A program made the position numbers and the translations under genes. From positions 93,546,653-93,610,652 of the forward strand of contig NC_054704.1 in assembly GCF_016097555.1 (NCBI RefSeq): a stretch of 64,000 bases of DNA, in the 5' to 3' direction. Numbering within the stretch: the first letter of the stretch is position 1; each line of letters starts with the position of its first letter. The notes beneath the pieces were generated by a model. That model made no database searches. It was not told the origin of the DNA and saw only the letters and a list, made by a program, of their open reading frames with translations. Source of the DNA: Gigantopelta aegis. Its lineage: Eukaryota; Mollusca; Gastropoda; Neomphalida; Peltospiridae. Positions 24,601 through 35,375 of the stretch are shown here, one piece after another.

Positions 24601-27600
24601 TAGCTGCATCTCACAGTCATTGACATACATGGAAAATAATATTGGCGACAACACTTCTCCTTGAAATAAACAATTTTTGCATATAAAGAAATCAGAAATT
24701 ACATTATTATATTTTACACAACATTTAACATTTTGATATAACAACCTTATTATAGCAAGCATTTTCCCACTTACGCCTTGTTTAATTAATTTATACCACA
24801 AATTTTGTCTATTTACAAAGTCAAATGCTTTTTTGTAGTCAACAAAACAGCAATAAAGCCGTTTTCGTGCATTACACACTCTGTTTATTAGGGACTGTAG
24901 AACGAAAATTGCATCCACAGTGGACAAATGTTTTCTAAAGCCAAACTGGGCGTCAGTGATAATATTATTTTCCATGTCAAAAATACATAATCTTTCATTT
25001 AGTATATTGGTGAACAGTTTACCTAGGCAGCTAACTAGAGTAATACCTCTATAATTATCCGTCTCGTTGGGATTTCCCTTTTTAAAAACAGGCACTATAC
25101 ATCCAACTGACCAACTATGAGGGAAATGACCGGATTTAAAAACAGTATTAAACAATATCAACAAACATGGCATCAAAACATTCATACAATTAATAAAATA
25201 TTTGTTTAAAAGACCATCATAGCCACATGCTTTGTTTTTATTTAACTTGTGAATAACATTCGATATTTCACTCTCGGTGATGTCACTATCTAATAAGCTA
25301 CCCACTGAGTCATCAGTATAAAGAGTATCGTAATTGGTTAAAAAGTTATCTACTTCACTGTTACTTTTTGGTTTGTTTAAAGCCAGATTTAGAAAATGAT
25401 TATAAAAGTCGCCATTACTGAGTTCTGATTTAACATTAGTTTTACGTTTCTCGAACTGTTTGTAAAATGATTTTGGGTTATGTTTCCGCACATAATTCAG
25501 CTTGTTCCCTTGTTGAGACGTGTACTGTCATTTTAGTCTGCATTCTAAATGTTTGTAAGCATTTTTCGAACTAACAAGTTCTATACGATTTTCTGTTGTT
25601 TTATTTTGATTAAACACTTTAATTGCCTTTCTGTATTGAGCGTATCGTTCTTTACATATATCATTAAACCAAGGTTTATCTTTTACTTTAACATAACGGT
25701 GAATTTGTCCTTTTCCACTTAAATTTGTTTTGTAAGTTTTAACAGTACATTGAGGTAAAATAAGATCGTTGAGTTCATGTGTGAATGTATCTACACATGT
25801 ATTAACAGTTTTCTGGCTATTACAATTAACAGTACATATATTTATCAAGTTATCTATATTTACAACAAGTTTATCAACAATCTCATCATTGTACTCGTCA
25901 TTCCATTTTATGCTGGTATGTGTCTGTTCATTCGTTATCTCTTTAGCTATATTATATAACTTTGTGAATGAAACAGAAAAACATACGGGTGCGTGGTCAG
26001 AAAAACAATAAAATTTACCAGACTCAAACTGCTCTATTGAATTATTAATGGGGACATGATCTAGCTCAGTTGGTAAATTGGCTGCCTGAGGTGTTTTAGT
26101 CACAGGATCAAACCTCCTCGGTGGGCCCATTCTCTAATTGTATTTTTTCCATCCCAATCAGTGCCACACAACTGCTATATTATCTGTGGTATGAGATGTC
26201 CTGTATCAAAGTATGAAATGTATGAAAGTTCATGTAAAAGATCAATTACTGCTAATGGAAAAATGTGGTGGGTTTCCTCTGAAGATAAAGTCAATATTAG
26301 CAAATGTATGACATTCAACTGTTGATGATTAAGAAATCACTGTGCTCTAGTCATGTCATAAAACAAAAACAAACTTTAACAAAGATTGATTTGCATTGTA
26401 GTGACAATTTGGTTCTCATCCACATCCCTCTGAGAAAAGAAAATGTGTTGCAGCTTTTATTAACTCTGTTACCTCACAATCTTATTTGGTAGAGCAATTT
26501 TATTTAATTGGTTTTCTTGGTTTATGTAAGCTATATATACCTGTACTCATAAAGTTTACAGTCATTTGAAATGTTATTTTAGTTTCAACTCGTAAAAATG
26601 GAAGTTTAGTTAAATTAATCTACAAAGCTGTAACACATTTGGATAAAGTTATAACAAGTGAAAGAAGAGTGTGATGTTAAAACCAGAAAGTATCCGTAAA
26701 AAATAGACTAGAACTCGAATCAATAACCGCTGCTTCTCAGACGCACATGTTTTTTTTAAAAAGTATGATAAATGCATTTTGTGATATTAGAAACAACAGG
26801 ATGACCAGAAATACTTCGGTTCTACGGAAATGGATAATCTGAACAATAAAACGTAAGTGATGTTTGATTTCAGTGGTCATAGACAGCTCTAATAGTGAAA
26901 CACATGCTGTAGTGTTTAAAGACTAGGGTCTGTCCCTGTAATGTTTTTCCAAGATAATGTTTTAATTTTGTTTTCATCCAGTGGTTTGCTTGTTCAAATT
27001 TGGTACATTTTACATCTTTAGGCCTTACTCTAGAGTTGGGATTTCTTGTTTTTAAGTTTATTGTTTGAATCTTTTGTTTTTACGACATTGACAGGTATAT
27101 CTTAAGAAAAAGAATCTATAATTTTCCAGAACTATTTTCTATTTGTATGCATAATCATTTAAATCTGTTGGAACTGAGTGAATATTCTTTAACTGTGAAG
27201 TTATGGGTATTTAACGTGGGAGTGGAAAACTGGTCTGCGAGGCTACATGTATCCATTTGTGTTTGCCGTCTTGTTCAAGATACAGAGTATTTTCGGTCTT
27301 GACAGCAGGATTCTATTGGTGAGTATTTTTGTATGTCAGGTTACAGGCTTGTAGGAATAATATTTTGGGGTGGGGTGGGGAGGCACAGTATCTAGTAGAG
27401 GGGGCACAGTCTTAGCAGGTAGGCACTAGCCATTATTTTATCTTTAGATAAAGTAGGACAAAATTGTATATTTTCATTCTCATGGACATGCCCTGGTTCC
27501 TGAAGATAAAAAATTAAATCTTCTATAAAGAATAATAGTGTTATAATAAATGCAATTATAAATTCATCTGAGTTTTAAGACATTAATATAAAATTAATGT

Positions 27601-30600
27601 CTGCAGATCAAGCTGCCGCGACTTGTCCAGGGTGTGATAGCTGCGTGTGGTGACCTCTACCTGTATCACCTGTCCTGGAAGCTGTGTGGCCGAGCGACCG
27701 CCCAGTGGACGCTGCTGTGTCAGACCGTGTCTTGGTTCATCCTGTACTGTGCTACTCGCACGCTGACCAACTCCACAGAAGCCGTCCTCGTCACCATGGC
27801 GCTTTATTACTTTCCATGGCCTGGCTATCCAGGGTGAGCAGCGATAGAAATAAGCTTAATTTTCCATTAGTGGTCCAGACAAGTACATCTAGAAATCTAC
27901 TTGGCCATCAATATTTTCACTTGTCCAAATGAGTTGTTAATTTTATTCAAGTGCATGGATTGCTCAATAGAAAACAGCATTATAAATTTTTATTTGTCCA
28001 CTAGACAATGTTTGCTTGTCTGAGCAGATTTTCACTTGTCAAGATAAATGGACAGGTGCTTATTACGAAGGCTGATGAGACTTTTTACAGAGATTTAGCT
28101 CTAAAAGCTGCTAAAAAAAATCATGTTTCCTTACAATACTTGCATGACATTTGACATTCATGTGTTGAATAATACTGCAGAAATTCACGTTGATTTAGAA
28201 TATTTGCATGACATTGATGTATTGTTCAGGACTCAATTTAGTAATGGCACCGACAGCCATTGCTCTAGCAGCGAGATGAATTCCAATAGGTCAAGGGCTT
28301 TGACGATGGCAGTGTTTTGCCACTGGTTGAGGTAGTAATATCTTGCTCTTTATGTTATGTTTATTTGTTGCAAAAGCTACTGGTTTAAAATTGGTGTAGG
28401 GATGATCAAAACTGTCTGGCAAAAACATTTCAAAATTGCTGCAGGTAACACATTCATAAGTTTGAACCTTCAATTTTGCTTAAATGTTTATGCTTTTATC
28501 TGATTAATGTTCATGCAAGCTTTCTTGGACACATATCGTATTGGTTTGTTCAGGGGAGGGTGTTACTGATTAGTTGTTAATGTAATACATCCCCATTTCA
28601 GCTGCTACTGGTGTGTGAACTGCTATACCACTGCATGAAATATTAGTGTTTGTATATCAAGTGTGTTTTTGGTCATCCTAATGTTTGTAAGTAGCTGAAA
28701 CTAGATTTGATCTACCAATAAATTTGTTTGCACAAAATAAAAATATGTATTAGGAAATAAAATGAATGTTTAGAAACACATTTATTATACAGCCACTGAT
28801 GTTTTATGTTTTTTAATATACAATTTTAGTCATTAAAATGTCTCTGTTAGACAATGCAACAAACAAAGGACAGTGCCTTTAATATTTTGATTGTATTACA
28901 GACAGTCGAGCACTGTGAAGTTTCTACTGCTGGCTGCATTGTCTGTTATTGTACGACCAACATCAGCCGTCATCTGGGTGTTGATGTGCTCATGGCACTT
29001 CCAACTTAACAAGCAGAAACCAGCTAAACTTATATTTCAGTATATTCAGATAGGGTAAGTAGCATTATTTGTCATAGATATTTATATTTTTCAAGCGTGT
29101 GTGCAGGACATTTTGTATAGAGAGTCTAGACTGTGGTGAGCAAAGTTTTTAGGGGGTGTTGGGTCATGCTTCCCCCAAAAATAAATTGAAAAAAGTAAAT
29201 TTGCTTCAAACAGGGATGTGTTTCAACCTCCACGTTTTTTAGTGGGTTTTTGTACTAGAAACTTAAATTCAACTAATATCATTTTGTACTTTAGTATTTA
29301 TATTCAGCATTGGATCAGTAATTAAAATTTGCGTGAAATTAAAATACCTTAAGCAATGCAAGATAACATATATCATTTTAATTTTACAGAGTGCTAGTGT
29401 TGGGATCTTCAGCTGTTCTGGATCGAATCTTCTATGGAAAGTGGACATTTGTTCAATATAATTTTCTCCACTTCAACATTATCAGTGGAGGATCATCATT
29501 CTATGGGTCACACCCTTGGCACTGGTATCTAACACAAGGATTTCCAGTTGTTATGGGAACTCACATTTTGCCATTCATTTTAGGAGCCTGGAAAGCTAGG
29601 AACAAAGTTCTTCTCTTTGTTATAGTGTGGACAGTCTTTATATACAGGTAAGCTAGCAGACTTAAATTTAAATTTAACTTCCAAGTTTTATAATTCCATA
29701 AAATGGAATTCAACCAGTCATGAGTTAACTGTTAACTGCTATCCTGCACAGACAGGCCAGATAGCTGAAATATGTGCCCAGGATAATGTGCTTGAACCAC
29801 AAAAATCATGTTAAAATGAAATTGGAACTACAGTATTGTTTTGTCATAAGACCTTTTTCACTGGTTGACTTGTACACACAATTTATGAAAAAGGTTGCAA
29901 AAAATAATTATGAATGGTAGTTGTATTATAATTGTAACCAGTAAAAGTGCCTCATAAACATTGACAATAATAAAAGACATGAAAAATACACAAAAAACAA
30001 GCATTCTACTTTTTTCTCCTTATTTATATTGGTAGACATGATTTAAAAAAGAAGAAGAAGCCATTAACACTGTATCTTAGTTTCAATTATTGTGTTTTGT
30101 TAGAAAGCCTTTTATTTTCAATTGGCCTATTTCTTAATCAGTTGGTCAAATCAGTTTGTGTTAATATTAAACTATGATTATCATTCATAGCTGTGCTATT
30201 GAATATCATTTAGATTAATTGAGGTTAATATTTTGTTCCTTATGTGAATTTTTTCAGCTTCTTCTCTCACAAAGAATTTAGATTTTTGATGCCAATCCTA
30301 CCTCTTTGCATGCACTATTGTGGAGTCTACTTCCAGTCGCTATGTCGAAGGCCGTACCTCAAGAAAAAGAAGCCAAAGAAAAACCTCAATATTACGCCCA
30401 TTGATGAGGAGCTTAATGAAAGCTTTAACAGCAGTACTAGTTTTTCCGATTCCATCGACACGCAGTCTATATCAAGCCAGGAATCAGCCCTTCAGACTGA
30501 CCACACCGGCTCGGATCCTGATAAAACCAGTGAAAAGCTGCAGCAAACCGAGCCTTCGTCAAAGTCCGATCAAAAGGATTGTGACCCAGATTCAGAGAAA

Positions 30601-31745
30601 TGCAAAGATATGGAGGGAGAGAAAGATAGCTCCACAAAGTCTGTTGACAAGTGTGAGGAGGATAAATCTAATGCTGACGAGAAGGTAGATAACTCTTCCA
30701 CACCCCAGCCAGAAGTGGATCCAGAAATAGTGAGAACGCAGAAGCACAAATCAAATCTGTCCAAAGCAAAAATTCTAGTCCTGATTCTGATTGTGACAAA
30801 TGTTCCAGTAGCATTGTATTTCAGCCTAATTCACCAAAGAGGAACTGTCGTTGTGATGAAGTACATATACGACGTCAGTCTAGAGAAAGATGCAGACGTC
30901 CTCTTCCTAATGCCCTGCCATTCCACTCCATATTACAGGTCAGTTACACAGTTACAAGTAATTGCCATACTTTGCATGGAGATTTAATGTTTACAGGCAT
31001 AATACTTCTCCAAAATTCAATGAGTATGTGAATAATAATAATAAATAACAATTGACGTCTTGGCATAGTGAGTATATTTACACCATCATGAGATTTTTTT
31101 ACTTGAAAATTACTTTACCTTTGTATCATTCCCAGTTTTTCTTTTCCTTATGTTCAAAATGGCATTTTACCAGTTAGATAATAATATTATAAATAATAAG
31201 AAATAATGATATGCCAGTCAGACATAATAATACAATATACCATTTAGACATGCAGGTAGTAATAGGAATATGTTCAGTGAAAACCGTTAAAAAATCTACT
31301 ACAACATTGTGGGAAGGTTTTATCCTATATTTACTCCATCTAATGGCAAGACATATATTTACTAGAATATTCATTGAAGATATCAGCTGTGTGTAATCTA
31401 TGACAGTTTTTGCCTATACAAACTGTAATTCATATTATTATTGTTTTCAGCTACATTCACAAAAATATCAGCATGAGGTTTTTGACTTGTGAACCGAACT
31501 TAGAACGAAACAAAACCTACACTGATGAAGCCGATATATTTTATAACGATCCAGTGAGCTGGCTGAAGCGTGAATATGCTGCTACCACGAGACCATGGCC
31601 ATCAATGGTGGTGTACTTTAACACACTACAGTCTCAAATCAAAGCTTTTCTTATGCAAAGTGGTTATAAACAGTGTGGAAACTTTTTTCATAGCCATATT
31701 TCTGAAGGACGAGTTGGATCTCATGTTCTTGTCAGTTGTAGGTGA
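21691..31745 (+). CDS. PIGB: GPI mannosyltransferase 3 (PIGB), complete, 7 exons
   Basis: Adds the third mannose (alpha-1,2, from dolichol-phosphate mannose) to the GPI precursor in the ER membrane; GT-C fold, family GT22. Exons: 21691-22010, 27201-27318, 27607-27833, 28902-29054, 29390-29647, 30258-30938, 31451-31745; all introns GT..AG with matching phase. The joined protein is about 683 residues, against 554 in human. Signatures: PDEYWQSLE (residues 91-99, first luminal loop with the catalytic acidic pair), YGYLTWEW, RTLTN, RIFYGKW, FYGSHPWHWY, the GT22 motif HKEFRF at the start of exon 6, HQRG, MPCHSTPYY, DEADIFY and EGRVGSHVLV near the end. Many hydrophobic helices are visible. Exon 6 has a long Ser/Asp/Glu/Lys-rich insertion. 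The start is the first ATG (MAKNKSS); a charged N-terminal tail precedes the first helix. Intron 1 (5.2 kb) holds a LINE and SINEs. Confidence 0.95.
22066..22330 (+). mobile_element. tRNA-derived SINE, S3 type, in PIGB intron 1
   Basis: Head GGCGCAGTGGTTAAGCC (A box) and GGTTCGCAGCCC (B box), then GTAAGGCCACTACAC, and tail AATAAGTTGAAATGAAAATAAA. Near full length. Confidence 0.85.
22390..22990. other. PIGB intron 1 sequence without recognised elements
   Basis: A poly(A) run at 22384-22409 may be the tail of an older insertion. The remainder is unremarkable AT-rich intron. Confidence 0.4.
22994..26048 (-). mobile_element. 5'-truncated LINE (non-LTR retrotransposon) in PIGB intron 1
   Basis: Read on the minus strand. 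It starts at the end of the endonuclease domain (SDHAPVCFSV near 26000), followed by PWFNDICKERY, RKHNPKSFYKQF, then the reverse transcriptase (25491-24256) with NKACGYDGL, FKKGNPNETDNYRGITLVS, AQFGFRK, FVDYKKAFDFV, the catalytic YADD, and NTNKTKIVVF. After an inserted SINE it continues with ILSYGAEVWGFHLG (24058-23774) and a C-terminal domain (23603-23154) with a cysteine/histidine pattern (CNANAIEDEYHFIIECPQY). It is broken: a one-base frame change near 25530, the SINE, and at least one further frame change near 23770-23610. The 3' end is AATAAAGAACTTAG-like. Jockey/CR1/L2-group by motif; the clade is not resolved by eye. It is antisense to PIGB. Confidence 0.92.
23984..24262 (+). mobile_element. 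(ATTC)n-tailed SINE (S4) inserted in the LINE
   Basis: Flanked by TTCCGTCCTTGTTC at 23970-23983 and 24263-24276 (exact 14-bp duplication). About 90% like the copy at 13397-13674. Its insertion splits the LINE reading frame; the residues EQGR occur on both sides because of the target duplication. Confidence 0.92.
26049..26385 (+). mobile_element. SINE with tRNA-like head, S2 type, abutting the LINE 5' end
   Basis: Head GATCTAGCTCAGTTGGTAAA (A box) and CACAGGATCAAACCTCC (B-box-like), then CTCGGTGGGCCCATT, diverged body, and tail CATAAAACAAAAACAAACTTT. It joins the LINE directly at 26048, so an open frame running across the junction is an artefact. Confidence 0.8.
26600..26946. mobile_element. 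Diverged, internally deleted copy of the TTAA-flanked element in PIGB intron 1
   Basis: TTAATCTACAAAGCTGTAAC, CACATTTGGATAAAGTT and the end GACTAGGGTCTGTCCCTGTAA match the corresponding parts of the element at 47935-48760; the middle is missing. Same orientation as that copy. Confidence 0.6.
27839..28074. mobile_element. 236-bp TIR MITE starting inside the PIGB exon 3 splice donor
   Basis: Left end CAGCGATAGAAATAAGC; right end reversed CAGCCTTCGTAATAAGCAC. The donor of PIGB exon 3 is GTGAGC at 27834-27839, so its last base is the first base of the element. hAT-like termini; the target duplication is not clean (GTGAG and ATGAG). Confidence 0.55.
28600..28880. mobile_element. Palindromic MITE, GAGTTTGCTGC family, in PIGB intron 3
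   Basis: Contains ATATTAGTGTTTGTATATCA, TTAGAAACACATTTATTATA and CAGCCACTGATGTT, and ends GCAACAAACAAAGGACAGTG, a diverged match to the element at 34020-34395. Confidence 0.6.
29120..29230 (+). repeat. Copy of a short GTGGCGAGCGAA-type repeat, PIGB intron 4
   Basis: TCTAGACTGTGGTGAGCAAA, TTTTTAGGGGG and GGGTCATGCTTCCCCC resemble the reverse complement of stretches at 45478-45595 and 63060-63185. Class unknown. Confidence 0.45.
29735..29825 (+). mobile_element. SINE 3' fragment, S3 type, PIGB intron 5
   Basis: CCAGATAGCTGAAATATGTG, CCCAGGATAATGTGCTTGAA and a GTTAAAATGAAATTGG end match the last third of S3 copies. Confidence 0.65.
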
Positions 31746-32390
31746 TTTCTAGCAGGTTTAATAACCTCTGTTTTTAGTCTCTTTACACATTTGATATACG
31801 TTTGGTCACTTTATGCAAATTGTTTTTCAGAAATTAATTTTGAATTAAATTGACTCAAATTTTAAATTTTATCTGTTAAATGTTTTGCAAAAAATGTTTT
31901 ATTTGCATTTGATGGTTTTCATCTAATTCCTCCATTTCCCTTGTTATGCTGCTGATCATATTTCATCTGACTTAGATGTTAATATTTCATTCAGGTTGTG
32001 ATAATGGTAACCTCGACCAAAACTTAATTTAATCTTCATTTAACAAGAATTTGATTCATCAGTCAAACTCTTTTTCACTTTCTTCTTCGGATGCTGAGTA
32101 TGAATCCAATCTGAATGGTGCTTGGAGTAAGCATGAGTTTATGTTTTACATGGAAATAGACTTCCTAAAATCCAAATATTTAGTTTATGAAAACAAAGAA
32201 CAAAGAAACATGTTACGTTTTAAACAGACTGCCCCAAGTTGGCTGGCATTGTTAAAATGTGACTCATTAATAGATCTTTTTCAATGACAAAAATTAAATA
32301 TTAAATATATTTTCTTATTTAGAATATCGGTTTCTAAAGTAATGCTTGTAAATAATTCAAACTCCATTCCCACCCCTTCCCAATATATAT
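31746..32390 (+). other. Probable PIGB 3' UTR and flank
   Basis: Sequence after the PIGB stop. A 78-codon plus-strand frame (32051-32287) begins with a serine-rich stretch but has no recognised motif. No mobile element is seen until 32395. Confidence 0.35.
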
Positions 32391-32394
32391 TATT

Positions 32395-32572
32395 TCATAC
32401 ATACAAAATTATTGGGAGACAAAATTCAGTTTGGACAACTACAAATATTAAGATGACCAGAGACTCATTGAAAATCAAGACATTTATATTCTAAACAATA
32501 AAATGTATTTAATATGTGAATTTAGTCATTAAAAAGTCTAGTAATTGCAAATGCAGGACACTCCCTTTAATA
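32395..32572. mobile_element. Partial copy of the GAGTTTGCTGC palindromic MITE
   Basis: TTCAGTTTGGACAACTACAA, ATATTAAGATGACCAGAG and the end GCAGGACACTCCCTTTAA match the right half of the element at 34020-34395. Confidence 0.6.
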
Positions 32573-32599
32573 AAGTGACCTTGATTGCTTCTTGAAATA

Positions 32600-32832
32600 G
32601 ACCAGCTGGTAGGTACAGGGTTCGCAGCCCAGTATCTGCTCAAACCCAGTGCAAGTTCTTAAGGGCTCAATAGGTAGATGTAAGGCCACTACACCCTCTT
32701 CTCTCTCATTAACCAACAACTAACCCACTGTCCTGGACAGACAGCCCAGATAGCTGAGGTGTGTGCCCAGAACAATGTGCTTGAACCGTAATTGGATATA
32801 AGCATGAAAATAAATTGAAATGAAATGAAATT
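32600..32832 (+). mobile_element. SINE, S3 type
   Basis: CAGCTGGTAGGTACAGGGTT, B box GGTTCGCAGCCC, GTAAGGCCACTACACCC, ATAGCTGAGGTGTGTGCCC and the tail AAATTGAAATGAAATGAAAT. The first ~30 bp of the head are missing. Confidence 0.85.
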
Positions 32833-33048
32833 AATTCTTGAAATATGGCAAAATTATCAGTTATAACTGTTACCGTAAAACTTTTTTTTTTTGTCTTTGG
32901 CTTGTATCTGTTAAAAGAAACCTTTTTAACAAATCATGTTATTACAAAATGTTACCGTATGTATTATGGCATAATATACATGTATTTAGTTACAAATATA
33001 AATCAATATGACACAATATCATTAATATAGTTAATGATATATAGAGGA

Positions 33049-33153
33049 TACTCCCCGAGTGTCTTGCGATATCATAATTTATCAGCACAAGTTATACTTT
33101 TATCAACAAGTGCTGATAAATTATGATACCACAAGACACGAGGGGGGTATTCT
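33049..33153. repeat. Imperfect palindrome with ~48-bp arms
   Basis: Left arm GGATACTCCCCGAGTGTCTT...ATCATAATTTATCAGCAC, a short loop near 33100, right arm GTGCTGATAAATTATGATAC...AAGACACGAGGGGGGTATTC. It folds into one long hairpin and looks like a foldback MITE. The related motif GATATCTCCT recurs in inverted pairs at 33361-33422. Confidence 0.75.
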
Positions 33154-34019
33154 TTTTATCATCCATTATCATTCTTTTCATTTTCGAGGATTGTAAACAA
33201 TGTAAGTGATGTGGGTTGAATGTCACTATATTTGGCAGCGGTAGACTCATTAACTAGCAGAACGACAGTGGCGTGACGTTACTAATGCTGAAACATACAC
33301 AGTGACGTAACAAAATAATGTCTTGTGATTAAAATTTGACCAATCAAGATTATAAGAAGCGATATCTCCTATGGAGAATATCTCAGGAGATAACGCAAAT
33401 TATAATGCCAGCGATATCTCCTACAAAAGCCTTTAATGGATGATAAATTAATTTACATAATTTAACAGATTTTGACCATATTTTCAGTTTATTCCAGTCT
33501 TTAGCAAATTGTATTTTATAGTAAATAAAAATAATTTAGTATTTCTATTTGTATACCTGGTACATAGCATTGTGTATGTTTATTTGTTCCTAACATTGTT
33601 GACAAATTTCTGTAGTTCTATTGAAATTTTAGAAAGTTGTTTAAATTGTATTTTTACTGTAATATTGCACCTCAAGCACTTTGTTGTCATGTGTTAAATT
33701 AGTGTTATATTTAGACAATTAAACATCTGTATTGTTTCATATTTCTTTCCAGATTAGAAAACATGTCAGATTGTTTATGATTTAAAATTCTAGTCATGAT
33801 GTTTATCTAGAAGTAGGTTATGGCAAAATCAAAAGTAGCACTTAAAACCTACCACAAAATATGCATAAATGTATAAATGTAAACAAATAAAGGTCTGTAT
33901 TTATATATAAAACTTTCAATGGATGTAATATGTATTAAGCCACTCACCAGATATACTTCAAAACAGTATACCGGTAACATACCATACCTGATGATTATGA
34001 ATCTACCATTAGCATATTT

Positions 34020-34395
34020 GAAGGGACATTCCTGAGTTTGCTGCAGTTTTTAAGATGTTATCGACTAACAGAGACTTTTGAACGATTGTAATTACATATC
34101 AAATATATTTTTCTGCATAAAATATTAGTGGCTGTATATTAAACATGTTTCTGATCGTTCTAATATTTGTATTAGGTTAAATTTCATTTTATTTATTTTC
34201 ATACGTATGAAATTATTTGAAGAATAAATCCAGTTTGGGCTTCTTACAAATATTAAGACAACCAGAAACACGTTGAATATACAGACACTGATATTCTAAA
34301 CAAGAAAGTATATATAATATGTAAGTTTAATTGTAGAAATATTTTATTAGTCGGAAACAGCTTACCATGCAGCAAACTCAGGAATGTCCCTTTAA
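34020..34395. mobile_element. Palindromic ~375-bp MITE, GAGTTTGCTGC family
   Basis: Left end GGGACATTCCTGAGTTTGC; right end GCAAACTCAGGAATGTCCC, then TTTAA. The interior is also broadly self-complementary (CTGTATATTAAACATGTTTC against GAAACACGTTGAATATACAG). Other copies: 50164-50545, 28600-28880, 32395-32572, 63449-63640. No coding capacity. Confidence 0.75.
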
Positions 34396-34925
34396 TACCA
34401 TATCTCTGCACTTTGATAAAAGCTTTAAAATACCGGATTCATGCAGTTTATTTTCATGTTGAATTTTAATGTTGAATCATGTTAATTCTAAATGATAAAG
34501 TTATCTTTTTTGCAATTTTTTAAATGTCTGAAAAAAAATCCTGTCAACAGAATATAAGACCTATTTCTTAACTGTATCAGCCATTTTCCCCATTTCTTAT
34601 TTGAATTGCTACTAATGTTACATTCACTCACATCAAAATAATTAATATTCACCATTCATTCTGACCATTCACTCATTTGTTTATTTAAAGAGTATATTGC
34701 AGTCAAGTGGTATGTTCTTTCGCAAAATAAAAGAGTGCAATAAATATGAAATGAAAACAACATATGTGAAGTTCTGTATTTATTACATACCTTCTGTTAT
34801 GTTTTACAAAAATGGTTTTTAATTTAATGTCATAACAATACTTTGTTAAATCTGTGATCAAAACTCCTTTCATGGATTCATTTAACGTTCAGAATCATAC
34901 TCTGTGGCAGCCTTCAAATACGATA

Positions 34926-34956
34926 TGACGTCATTTGTAAATCATGTATGACGTCA
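34926..34956. promoter_or_regulatory. Two TGACGTCA (CRE-type) palindromes 23 bp apart
   Basis: Exact TGACGTCA octamers at 34926-34933 and 34949-34956, the consensus for CREB/ATF binding. No promoter can be assigned; the only nearby candidate gene is the weak minus-strand frame at 34954-35175, whose end they overlap. Confidence 0.3.
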
Positions 34957-35175
34957 GTAAATAAAAGGCCCTAACAGCAGTAAAAAGAAAAAGGAAATTC
35001 CCCATTTAAAAGTTCTGGTCTGATACAAAATTAATTTATCACACGGTTTCAAAATGCCTTTAACACTATAGTAAGACTGAATAGGTATGTAATAAAATAA
35101 GGGATCACACCAACCATAAGAGGACAGAGTTACTACAACCAAAACTTTCATCCACAGTGCCAGGATGTCAACCAT
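34954..35175 (-). CDS. Candidate small secreted or membrane peptide, 73 codons, unproven
   Basis: The frame starts MVDILALWMKVLVVVTLSSY and continues GWCDPLFYYIP, which has the shape of a signal peptide (hydrophobic core, then a small/Cys residue). It ends with a second hydrophobic stretch (SFFFLLLLGPFIY). I recognise no family, and frames of this length arise by chance in AT-rich DNA. Confidence 0.15.
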   Translation of the reverse strand: MVDILALWMKVLVVVTLSSYGWCDPLFYYIPIQSYYSVKGILKPCDKLILYQTRTFKWGISFFFLLLLGPFIY

Positions 35176-35375
35176 GTTACTGACATTCAGTGTTACATTA
35201 CATCTTTATACTTAAAACACACACTAGAAGTGACTAACATTTGGTCTACAATACCAAGTGTTCCCCGATTTCTTTCTGTCAGTATATTATATGGAGATGG
35301 TGCTATGTTTTAGATACTATATTCATGACAAAGATCAATATTTTGGTATAGAAAATGGTTTGAGAATGGTGATTA

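Noticed and set aside
25528-26130. N-terminus MGPPRRFDPVTKTPQ as part of the LINE protein
   Set aside because: Those codons come from the reversed tRNA-like head of an adjacent SINE; the LINE-derived part starts later.
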